Shown piece by piece: positions 20,611 through 30,370 of a stretch of 64,000 nt of DNA. The translations under genes and the position numbers were made by a program. Numbering within the stretch: position 1 is the stretch's first letter; the number at the start of each line of letters is the position of its first letter. The stretch is from Strix aluco. Lineage: Eukaryota > Chordata > Aves > Strigiformes > Strigidae. The stretch spans positions 32,090-96,089 of the forward strand of contig NW_027436627.1 of the NCBI RefSeq assembly GCF_031877795.1, read 5' to 3'. The notes below the pieces were generated by a model. That model did no database searches and had not been told where the DNA came from. It saw only the letters and a program-made list of their open reading frames with translations.

Positions 20611-21121
20611 CCTCGCACCAGTCCCAGGGCCCTGCCCAGAGCCCGGAAATCCCCACCCTGCACCCCCAAATCCCAGCATCTCCCCCCAAATCCTCACCCC
20701 GAGCATCAGTGTCCCAACCCTGCATCCCAAAGTCCCAACATCTGCCCCAAAATCCCAACATCTGCCCCAAAATCTTTGCCCCAAGAATCTACAGAATGGT
20801 TGGACTCGGTGATCCTCAAGGTCTTTTCCAACCGAGATGATTCTCTGAGTCTGTAAAAATAGATGAGTTTTGGGGTAAATGGTTGAGATTTGTTGCAAAA
20901 ATTGACGAGACTTGTTGGCAAATGGTTGAAGTTTTGGGCCAACACTTGAAGTTTGGGGCAAATGGTCACTCATGGTGCAGAAAGTCAAGGGTTGGGGCAA
21001 ATGGTGAAGACTCGGGGCGAGATTCTGGGATGGGTTCAGCGGTTTTGGGAGGGTTTGGGGACACGGCGGAGGGATATTGGGGCTCAGGTCCGGGGTTGGT
21101 GCCACCACCACTACCAGGTTC

Positions 21122-21426
21122 TTTGGCACAGTAGTAGGTGGCCGTGTCGTCGTCCCTGAGGCTGCTCATCTGCAGCGTGACCGTGCTCTGGGCGTTGTCC
21201 CTGGAGATGGTGGAGCGGCCTTGGACAGACGGCTCGTAGTAGGTGTTACTACTATCGTCGTCAATACTCGTGACGTACTCGAGCCCCTTCCCAGGCGCCT
21301 GTCGCACCCAACTCATGGCGAAGCTGCTGAAGGTGAAGCCGGAGCCCTTGCAGACGAGGGTCAGGGACCCCCCGGGGGCTCGGAGGCCTCCTCCGGTCCC
21401 CACCAATTCCACGGCCGCCCGCAGCC
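21122..21426 (-). pseudogene. IGHV: IGHV pseudogene psi-22
   Basis: FR1 [18 protein letters not shown]1 SFAMS, EYVTS, CDR2 [29 protein letters not shown], tail [12 protein letters not shown] leader remnant lies at about 21525-21565. The next V (psi-23) is on the same strand, the only break in strand alternation. Confidence 0.88.
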
Positions 21427-21569
21427 CTGCGGAAGACAAAAAAAAGGCCAAAATTGAGGCGCCCGGTTCCGGCATCGACCCCAAATCCGCTCCCCGGGAG
21501 GGTGTTGGTGGGGCTGGGTCCTACCCGGGAGGGTGCGAGGAGGACGAGGAAGAGAAGGTGGAGGTGTAA

Positions 21570-22110
21570 AAAGAGTTGAGTTCTGCTGCATATGGTCCAT
21601 ATTTGGTAGAATCTGTCAAAGTTTGGGGCAAATAATCAAAGTTTGGAGGAAATGGTTGAGACTCAGTGCAAATAGTCAAGGTTTGGGTCAAAAATAGTCA
21701 AGCTTTGGGGCAGAAACAGCCGAGATTTGAGGCAAATTGTTGGACTTGGGGCAAAAATGGTTGAGGTCTGAGGTAAAAATGGTTGAGATTTGCTGTATAT
21801 GGTCAAAGATTGGTACAACTGGTCAAGTTTAGGTCAAACGGTCAAAGTTTGGGGCAAAACCAGTCAAGACGCAGTGCAAAGAGTTAAGACTTGGGCAAAA
21901 ATGGTCGAGGTTTGGGGCAAATGGTTGAGACTTGGGGTGAAAATAGATGAGTTTTGGGGAAAATGGTTGAGATTTGCTGCAAAAATGGTTGAGACTCGGG
22001 GGCAAATGGTTGAGGTTTTGGGTGGAACAGTGGAAGTTTGGGGCAAACGGTCACACATGGTGCAGAAAGTCAAGGATTGGGGCAAACAGGGAAGACTCGG
22101 TGCGAGATTC
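21570..22110. repeat. Minisatellite (GGGGCAAATGGTTGAGA type)
   Basis: Degenerate repeat, reverse strand of the 11426-12115 family. It fills the place where a plus-strand V would be expected between psi-22 and psi-23. Confidence 0.65.
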
Positions 22111-22215
22111 TGGGATGGGTTCAGCGGTTTTGGGAAGTTTTTGGGACAAAGCGGAGGGATGTTGGGGCTCAGGGCCGGGATCGGTGCCACCACCACCACC
22201 ATCATCATCATCTTC

Positions 22216-22517
22216 CTTGGCGCAGTAGTAGGTGGCCGTGTCGTCATCCCTGAGGCTGCTCATTTGCAGCGTGACCGTGCTCTGGGCGTTGTCCCTGGAG
22301 ATGGTGAAGCGGCCTTCGACCGACGGCGCGTAGGAGGTGCTACCACTGGTGCCAATAATCGCGACGTACTCGGGCCCCTTCCCGGGCGCCTGTCGCACCC
22401 AGAGCATGTTGTAGCTGCTGAAGGTGAAGCCGGAGCCCTTGCAGACGAGGGTCAGGGACCCCCCGGGGGCTCGGAGGCCTCCTCCGGTCCCCACCAATTC
22501 CACGGCCGCCCGCAGCC
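22216..22517 (-). pseudogene. IGHV: IGHV pseudogene psi-23 with Asp-run tail
   Basis: FR1 [12 protein letters not shown]1 SYNML, FR2 GKGPEYVAI (Pro for Leu), CDR2 [20 protein letters not shown], tail [14 protein letters not shown] from a CAT-triplet expansion on the plus strand. A leader remnant lies at about 22617-22655. No RSS. Confidence 0.88.
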
Positions 22518-23089
22518 CTGCGGAAGACAAAAAAAAGGCCAAAATTGAGGCGCCCGGTTCCGGCATCGACCCCCAAATCCGCTCCCCGGGAGGGTGTTGG
22601 TGGGGCTGGGTCCTACCTGGGAGGGTGCGAGGAGGAGGAGGAGAAGAAGGTGCTGGGGGATCCCCTGGGAGTGATGGAATTGGTTCCGTGGAATTCCACA
22701 GCCGCCCGCAGCCCTGGGGTGGGGGCACAAGGGGAGACCCCCAGGTCCCCCCAGTCCCTGCTCCAGGCCTGCACCAGCCTTGGGGGAGCAAATCTGGGAC
22801 CCTGGGGGGGTCTGGGCACAGGGAGGGGGCTGGGCTGGGGGCAGGGGCTGGGCTCAGGGTGAGGGTCTGGGCTCAGGGCCGGGGTCACGCAGGGCTCCAG
22901 GATCGGGGCCGGGTCCCGGCTGGGCCCAGAGAAGGGTCAGTGTGAGGTTCATGGTGGCACTGGAGGATCTTCAAGGGCTTTTCCAACCTGGATGATTCTG
23001 GGATTGTGTGACCCAGCCCCACCGACCCCCTCCCCGGGCACGGATTTGGGGGGTGATGTTGGGATCAGGCGACCCAATTTTGGCCCGTC

Positions 23090-25130
23090 CCCGTGTCCCC
23101 AAATCCCAGCGTCGTCCTGAAATCCTTTCCCTGAGTGTCAGCATCCCTGCTCTAAAGCCAAAAATCCCCTTATCTTCCCCAAAATCCCATTATCTTCCCC
23201 CGAAATCCTTGCTCCAAACCCAGACACAACTGCCCTGCATCCCAAAATGTGAAGATTTTCCCAAAATCCCAACGTATTCCCCAAAATCCCATTATTTCCC
23301 CCCCAATTCCTTATTCCCAACCCAGATACAACAGCCCTGCATCCCAAAATATGAAGATTTTCCCAAAATCCCAGCATCTTCCCCCAAATCCTTTCCCTGT
23401 GCGGCAGCATCCCTGCTCTAAAGCCAAAAATCCCATTATCTTCCCCAAAATCCCATTATTTTCCCCCAAATCCTTACGCCAAACCCAAACACAACTGCCC
23501 TGTGTCCCGAAATGTGAAGATTTTCCCAAAATCCCAGTATCTTCCCCCAAATCCTTTCCCTGAGTGTCAGCATCCCTGCTCTAAATCCGAAAATTCCATT
23601 ATTCCCCCAAAATCCCGTTATCTTCCCCCAAAATCCCATTTTCTTTCCCAAAAACCCATTATCTTCCCCCAAAACCCAGCATCTTCCCCAAAATCCCATT
23701 ATTTTCCCCCAAATCCTTACGCCAAACCCAGACACAACTGCCCTGTGTCCCGAAATGTGAAGATTTTCCCAAAATCCCAGTATCTTCCCCCAAATCCTTT
23801 CCCTGAGTGTCAGCATCCCTGCTCTAAATCAGAAAATTCCATTATTCCCCCAAAATCCCATTATTTTCCCCAAAATCCTGTTATCTTCCCCCAAAATCCT
23901 TGCTCCAAACCCAGACACAACTACCCTGAATCCCAAAATGTGAAGATTTTCCCAAAATCCCAGTATCTTCCCCCAAATCCTTCCCTTGAGTGTCAGCATC
24001 CCTGCTCTAAATCTGAAAATTCCATTATTCCCCCCAAATCCCATTATCTTCCCCAAAAACCCATTATCTTCCCCAAAATCCCATTATCTTCCCCCAAACC
24101 CAGCATCTTCCCCAAAATCCCATTATTTTCCCCCAAATCCTTACGCCAAACCCAGACACAACTGCCCTGTGTCCCAAAATGTGACGATTTTCCCAAAATC
24201 CCAGCATTTTCCCCCAAATCCTCACCCCAAACACCTGCATTCCCTCCCTGCATCCCAAATTCCCAAGATCTTCCCTAAATCCCATCATTTTTCCCCAAAA
24301 AATCCTTGCTTTGAGGCCAGACAACCCTGTCCAAAATCCTCAAATCTGAGCAGTTTCCTAAAATTCCAGTATTTTCCCCCAAATCCTTTCCCTGAGGGTC
24401 AGCATCCCTGCTCCAAATCCAAAAATCCCATTATCTTCCCCAAAATTCCATTATCTTCCCCAAAATCCCATTATCTTCCCCAAAACCCCATTATTTTCCC
24501 CAAAATCCTGTTATCTTCCAAAAAATCCCGTTATCTTTCCCAAAATCCCATTATTTTCCCCAAAATCCCGTTATCTTCCCCAAAATCCCATTATTTTCCC
24601 CCAAACCCCATTATCTTCCCCCAAATCCCGTTATCTTCCCCAAAATCCTGTTATCTTCCCCAAAATCCCATTGTTTTTCCCAAAATCCCATTATCTTCCC
24701 CCAAATCCCGTTGTCTTTCCCAAAATCCCATTATCTTTCTCAAAATCCCATTATTTTCCCCCAAATCCCGTTATCTTTCCCAAAATCCCATCTTCACCAA
24801 AATCCCATTATTTTCCCCCAAATCCCGTTATATTTCCCCAAAATCCCATTATTTTCCCCCAAATCCCGTTATCTTCCCCAAAATAGCATTATCTTCCCCA
24901 AAATCCCGTTATATTTCCCAAAATCCCATTATTTTCCCCCAAATCCCGTTATCTTCCCTAAAATCCCATTGTTTTCCCCAAAATCCCGTTATTTCCCAAA
25001 ATCCCATTATCTTCCCCAAAATCCCATTATCTTCCCCCAAATCCTTGCTCCAAGCCCGGACACACTTGCCCTCCATCCCAAAATGTGACGATTTTCCCCA
25101 AATCCCAACATTTTCCCCCAAATCCGTGCC
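23090..25130. repeat. 22-bp minisatellite (CCAAAATCCCATTATCTTCC)
   Basis: About 2 kb of tandem repeats with a unit near 22 bp. Early copies are interspersed with longer units carrying CCCTGCATCCCAAAATGTGAAG. Long open frames here come from the repeat and show no protein family. Confidence 0.9.
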
Positions 25131-25279
25131 TCAGGCTGAGGGAGGGAAAGGGTTACAACAGCAGAAAAGAGCAAGGAACAACCAAAACCCTCATTTCCGG
25201 GTTTTTTACCCCAAAACAACAGCGATGACTTCAGTGAATGGGGCACCGCGGGGAGGGCAATTAACTAATTAGTGGCGGG

Positions 25280-27510
25280 AAGAGTCTGTAATTAATTAAA
25301 TAATTCGCGTGGATAAACCGGGAGGGGGCGCTGGAGAGTTTGGGATGAAATAATTTGGGGTAAAATTAAATAATTTGGGGTAAAATTAAATAATTTGGGG
25401 TAAAAAATAATTTGGGGTAAAATTAAATAATTTCGGGTAAAATTAAATAATTTGGAATAAAATTAAATAATTTGGGGTAAAACATGACACAAGGGTGCGC
25501 TGCAGAATTTGCGGTTAAATAATTTGGCATAAAATTAAATAATTTGGGGTAAACTTAAATAGTTTGGGGTAAAATTAAATAATTTGGGATAAAATGAAAT
25601 AATTTGGGGATAAAATTAAATAATTTGGGATAAAAATGACATAAGGGGGCACTGCAGGGCTTGTAATTTAATGATTTGGAGTAAAATTAAATAATTTGGA
25701 ATAAAATTAAATAATTTGGGGTAAAATTAAATAATTTGGGATAAAATTAAATAATTTGGGATAAAATAAAATAATTAGGGATAAAATTAAATATTTTGAG
25801 ATAAAATTAAATAATTTGGGATAAAACATGATATAAGGGCCCAGTGCAGAGCTTGAAATTAAATAATTTGGGGTAAAATTAAATAATTTGGGATCAAATT
25901 AAATAATTTCCAGTAAAATTAAATGATCTGGGGTAAAATTAAATAATTTGGAATAAAATAAAATAATTTGGGATAAAAAATGACATAAGGGTGCACTGAA
26001 GATCTTATAATTAAATAATTTAGAATAAAATTAAATAATTTGGAAAAAATTAAATAATTTGGAATAAAATTAAATAATTTCCAGTAAAATTAAATAATTT
26101 GGGGTAAAATTAAATAATTAGGGATAAAATTAAGTAATTTGGGGATAAAATTAAATAATTTGGGATAAAACATGACATAAGGGCCCAGTGCAGAACTTGA
26201 AATTAAATAATTTGGAGTAAAATTAAATATTATGGGATAAAATTAAATAATTTGGGATAAAATTAAAGAATTTGGGATAAAATTAAATAATCTGGGGTAA
26301 AATTAAATATTATGGGATAAAATCAAATAATTTGGGATAAAACATGACATAAGTGTGTACTGCAGAGTTTATAATTAAATAATTTGGGATAAAATGAAAT
26401 CATTTGGAGTAAAATTAAATAATTTGGAATAAAATTAAATAATTTGGGTAAAATTAAATGATCTGGGGTAAAATTAAATATTGTGGGATAAAATTAAATA
26501 ATTTTGGTTAAAACCTGCCATAAGGGCCCAGTGCAGAGCTTGTGATTAAATAATTTCGAGTAAAATTAAATAATTTGGGGTAAAATTAAATTATTTGGGA
26601 TAAAATTAAAGAATTTGAGATAAAACTAAATAATTTGGGATAAAATTAAATAATTTTGGATAAAAACTGCCATAAGGGCCCAGTGCAGAGCTTGTAATTA
26701 AATAATTTGGATTAAAATTAAATAATTTGGGGTAAAATTAAATAATTTGGGATAAAATTAAAGAATTTGAGATAAAATTAAATAATTTGGAATAAAATTA
26801 AATACTCTGGGATAAAATTGAATAATTTGGGCTAAAAATTGCCATAAGGGCCCAGTGCAGAGCTTGAAATTAAATAATTTGGATTAAAATTAAATAATTT
26901 GGGGTAAAATTAAATAATTTGGGATAAAATTAAATAATTTTGGTTAAAATGAAATAATTTGGGCTAAAAACTGCCATAAGGGCCCAGTGCAGGGCTTGTA
27001 ATTAAATAATTTCGAGAAAAATTAAATAATTTGCGATAAAATTAAATTATTTGGGATCAAATTAAATAATTTCCGGTAAAATTAAATAATCTGGGGTAAA
27101 ATTAAATATTAGGGGTTAAAATTAAATAATCTGGGGTAAAATTAAATATTAGGGGTTAAAATTAAATAATCTGGGGTAAAATTAAATATTATGGGATAAA
27201 ATTAAATAATCTGGGGTAAAATTAAATATTAGGGGTTAAAATTAAATAATCTGGGGTAAAATTAAATATTATGGGATAAAATTAAATAATCTGGGGTAAA
27301 ATTAAATATTAGGGGTTAAAATTAAATAATCTGGGGTAAAATTAAATATTATGGGTTAAAATTAAATAATCTGGGGTAAAATTAAATATTATGGGATAAA
27401 ATTAAATAATCTGGGGTAAAATTAAATATTATGGGTTAAAATTAAATAATCTGGGGTAAAACCTGCCGTAAGCGCCCACCGCAGACCTTATAATTAAATA
27501 ATTCGGTCAA
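25280..27510. repeat. A+T-rich 20-21-bp satellite upstream of the functional V
   Basis: Tandem TAAAATTAAATAATTTGGGG units for about 2.2 kb. They are organised into longer blocks, each ended by a TGACATAAGGG or CTGCCATAAGGG plus CAGTGCAGAGCTTG motif (for example near 25490, 25635, 25830, 25985, 26175, 26345, 26515, 26665, 26840, 26980). The last part (27100-27460) is a regular two-unit alternation. It ends 250-300 bp before the octamer. Confidence 0.9.
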
Positions 27511-27758
27511 AAAAAAAAACCAAAACAAAGACATTTGTGCGCCCCGCAGACCTCGCGATTAATTAATTCCCCTTAATTAACGACCGAGCTCCCAATTAAA
27601 AAAATCCCCCGGGGGACCCGCCGCCGTCGCCCAATCAACCACCTCCGCCTAACGAGGCGCCGAGATTTAACCCCCCCCTCCCCCGCCAAAACAAAAAATA
27701 TATATTTTTAATTAGCTTTGGGGAAACGAGCGATTAGGGGGCGGGGCGTCGCCTTCGT

Positions 27759-27766
27759 ATGCAAAT
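27759..27766 (+). promoter_or_regulatory. Immunoglobulin octamer ATGCAAAT
   Basis: A perfect octamer, the Oct-1/Oct-2 site of Ig V promoters, 81 bp before the chosen start codon. I found no other copy upstream of any pseudogene V. Confidence 0.92.
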
Positions 27767-27784
27767 TAGCGGCGCCTCCACGGC

Positions 27785-27791
27785 CTTAAAA
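27785..27791 (+). promoter_or_regulatory. TATA-like element CTTAAAA
   Basis: It lies 19 bp after the octamer, so initiation is expected near 27,810-27,820. That places the in-frame ATG at 27,807 at or before the transcript start and favours the ATG at 27,840. Confidence 0.6.
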
Positions 27792-27839
27792 CCCTCCGCT
27801 CCCGCCATGGGGGCACATCCCCACCCGTCTCCTTCCACC

Positions 27840-28304
27840 ATGGGCACCCACTTGGCCTCCACCCTCCTCCTCCTCCTCGCGGCCCTGCCAGGTAGGACCC
27901 GACCGCGGCGATTCGGGGGGGCGAAAAAAAAGCGCCGAAATCAGGCGGATTAATATTTCGGGGGGGACTTATTTTTTTTTTTTTTGTCTTCCGCAGGGCT
28001 GCGGGCGGCCGTGGAATTGGTGGAGACCGGAGGAGGCCTCCGGGCCCCCGGGGGGTCCCTGACCCTCGTCTGCAAGGGCTCCGGCTTCACCTTCAGCAGC
28101 TTCGGCATGGGATGGGCGCGAGAGGCGCCGGGGAAGGGCCTCGAGTACGTCGCGAGTAGTAACACCGGTGGTAGCACCGACTACGCGCCGTCGGTCAAAG
28201 GCCGCTTCACCATCTCCAGGGACAACGCCCAGAGCACGGTCACGCTGCAGATGAGCGGCCTCAGGGACGACGACACGGCCACCTACTACTGCGCCAAAGC
28301 TACT
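27840..28304 (+). CDS. IGHV: Functional-type IGHV gene (leader + V exon)
   Basis: Immunoglobulin heavy-chain variable segment, the recombination substrate of this locus. The leader exon 27840-27891 encodes a signal peptide (MGTHLAS, a Leu run, AALP). The intron has a GTAGGA donor and a TTTTTGTCTTCCGCAG acceptor. The V exon is 27997-28304. In the 120-residue product I see Cys43, Trp57 and Cys116 (YYC), CDR1 SFGMG, CDR2 [16 protein letters not shown] and end AKAT. The frame is open throughout. An octamer and TATA-like box precede it and a 23-bp-spacer RSS follows directly, features no other V here has. FR2 is WAREAPGK: Ala and Glu replace the usual Val and Gln, which lies at the VH-VL interface and is odd for a functional gene. 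An in-frame ATG at 27807 would add 11 residues. As in chicken, the upstream pseudogenes are probable conversion donors; that is inference. Confidence 0.93.
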
Positions 28305-28343
28305 CACGGCGACGCCGAACCGCGGCGCCCGTGGCAAAAAACC
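28305..28343 (+). other. V-side recombination signal sequence, 23-bp spacer
   Basis: Heptamer CACGGCG (28305-28311; CAC kept, consensus CACAGTG), spacer 28312-28334 of exactly 23 bp, nonamer CAAAAAACC (28335-28343; consensus ACAAAAACC). The spacer length pairs it with the 12-bp signals of the D segments. Confidence 0.9.
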
Positions 28344-28519
28344 CCGCGTCCGCACCTAAAAATAGTCCCTCAAAAAAAAAAAACCCACCACCGCAACCCC
28401 CCGGGGGAGGAAGAGGAAGAGGCGCGCGGCGGCTCGCTCGGAGCGCTCGGACGCGCTCGAGCGGCGGCGGATGCGGATGACGGGGTTTGGGTGGTGAGGA
28501 AGAGCGTTTCGAGGAGCGC

Positions 28520-30125
28520 CCGGGGCCTTACAAAGCACCCAAGAGTCTTTGGAGGGCACCCAAGAGCGTTGGAGGACGCCCAAGAGCATTTGAGGGTGCC
28601 CAAGAGTCTTTGAGGGTGGCCAAGATAATTTGAGGGCACCCAAGAGTCTTTGTAGGGCACCCAAGAGCGTTTGTAGGGTGCCCAAGAGCGTTGGAGGGTG
28701 CCCAAGAGCGTTGGAGGACACCCAAGAGCGTTGGAGGACGCCCAAGAGCATTTGAGGGTGCCCAAGAGTCTTTGAGGGTGGCCAAGATAATTTGAGGGCA
28801 CCCAAGAGTCTTTGTAGGGCACCCAAGAGCGTTTGTAGGGTGCCCAAGAGCGTTGGAGGGTGCCCAAGAGCGTTGGAGGACACCCAAGAGCGTTGGAGGA
28901 CGCCCAAGAGCATTTGAGGGTGCCCAAGAGTCTTTGAGGGTGGCCAAGATAATTTGAGGGCACCCAAGAGTCTTTGTAGGGCACCCAAGAGCGTTTGTAG
29001 GGTGCCCAAGAGCGTTGGAGGGTGCCCAAGAGCGTTGAGGGCACCCAAGAGTCTTTGAGGGTGCCCAAGAGGGTTGGAGGGTGCCCAAGAGCATTTGAGG
29101 GTGCCCAAGAGTGTTTGTAGGGCACCCAAACCCCCCTTCATGGAAGATGAGACCTTTGTAGGGTGCCCAAGAGTGTTGGAGGGTGCCCAAGGGTGTTTGA
29201 GGGTGCCCAAGAGTCTTTGAGGGCACCCAAGAGCGTTGAAGGGCACCCAAGAGCGTTGAGGGCACCCAAGAGTCTTTGAGGGCACCCAAGAGCGTTGGAG
29301 GGCACCCAAACCCCCCTTCATGGAAGATGAGACCTTTGTAGGGTGCCCAAGAGTGTTGGAGGGTGCCCAAGGGTGTTTGAGGGTGGCCAAGAGTCTTTGA
29401 GGGCACCCAAGAGCGTTGAGGGCACCCAAGAGCGTTGAGGGCACCCAAGAGTCTTTGAGGGTGACCAAGAGCGTTTGAGGGCACCCAAGAGTCTTTGTAG
29501 GGCACCCAAGAGCATTTGTAGGGTGCCCAAGAGCATTGGAGGGTGCCCAAGAGCGTTGAGGGCACCCAAGAGTCTTTGAGGGCACCCAAGAGCGTTGGAG
29601 GGTGCCCAAGAGCGTTTGAGGGTGCCCAAGAGTGTTTGTAGGGCACCCAAACCCCCCTTCATGGAAGATGAGACCTTTGTAGGGTGCCCAAGAGTGTTGG
29701 AGGGTGCCCAAGAGTCTTTGAGGGTGCCCAAGAGTCTTTGAGGGCACCCAAGAGCGTTTGAGGGCACCCAAGAGCGTTGAGGGCACCCAAGAGTCTTTGA
29801 GGGCGCCCAAGAGCGTTGAAGGGCACCCAAGAGCGTTGAGGGCACCCAAGAGTCTTTGAGGGCACCCAAGAGCGTTGGAGGGTGCCCAAGAGTGTTTGTA
29901 GGGCACCCAAACCCCTCTTCATGGAAGATGAGACCTTTGTAGGGTGCCCAAGAGTGTTGGAGGGTGCCCAAGGGTGTTTGAGGGTGGCCAAGAGTCTTTG
30001 AGGGCACCCAAGAGCGTTGAGGGCACCCAAGAGTCTTTGAGGGTGCCCAAGATTGTTGAGGGCACCCAAGAGCGTTTGAGGGTGCCCAAGAGCGTTGGAG
30101 GGCACCCAAGAGCCTTTCAAGGTGC
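28520..30125. repeat. 20-bp minisatellite with 162-bp higher-order units
   Basis: Tandem GCACCCAAGAGCGTTGGAGG-like units. Between 28,540 and 29,040 a 162-bp higher-order block repeats (marker CCAAGATAATTTGAGG at 28620, 28782 and 28944). A second marker, TTCATGGAAGATGAGACC, recurs near 29138, 29319, 29660 and 29919. The minus strand reads as long Leu/Trp-rich open frames that are repeat artefacts. Confidence 0.88.
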
Positions 30126-30370
30126 CCAGACCCTTGCACGGCCCCCGAGCACCTTCACGTGGCACCCAGACGCTGGCAACGAGCCCACGTGGCCCTTCCA
30201 TGGGTCCCCCCACAAATCCCTTCGCTGCGCCCCAAAAAATCCCAGAAAACTTTTGGACAGTTTTGACCCAAAAATTGGGATACTTTGGCCCTTTTGGTGC
30301 CTCTTGGCCAAAATCTGGCCCCAGTTTGGCCCTTTTGGCCCTTCTCAACCCAAATCTGGGCCAAATTTGG

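Noticed and set aside
23502-25272. Plus-strand frames of 250-430 codons rich in Ser-Pro-Lys
   Set aside because: Minisatellite translation only.
27807-27809. Upstream in-frame ATG as start of the functional V
   Set aside because: Only about 20 bp after the TATA-like box, so probably at or upstream of the transcript start; the ATG at 27,840 gives a normal-length leader.
28356-30139. Long minus-strand open frames (up to about 516 codons) rich in Leu-Gly-Trp-Pro
   Set aside because: They are translations of the 20-bp minisatellite; the same peptide cycles in several frames and no domain is present.
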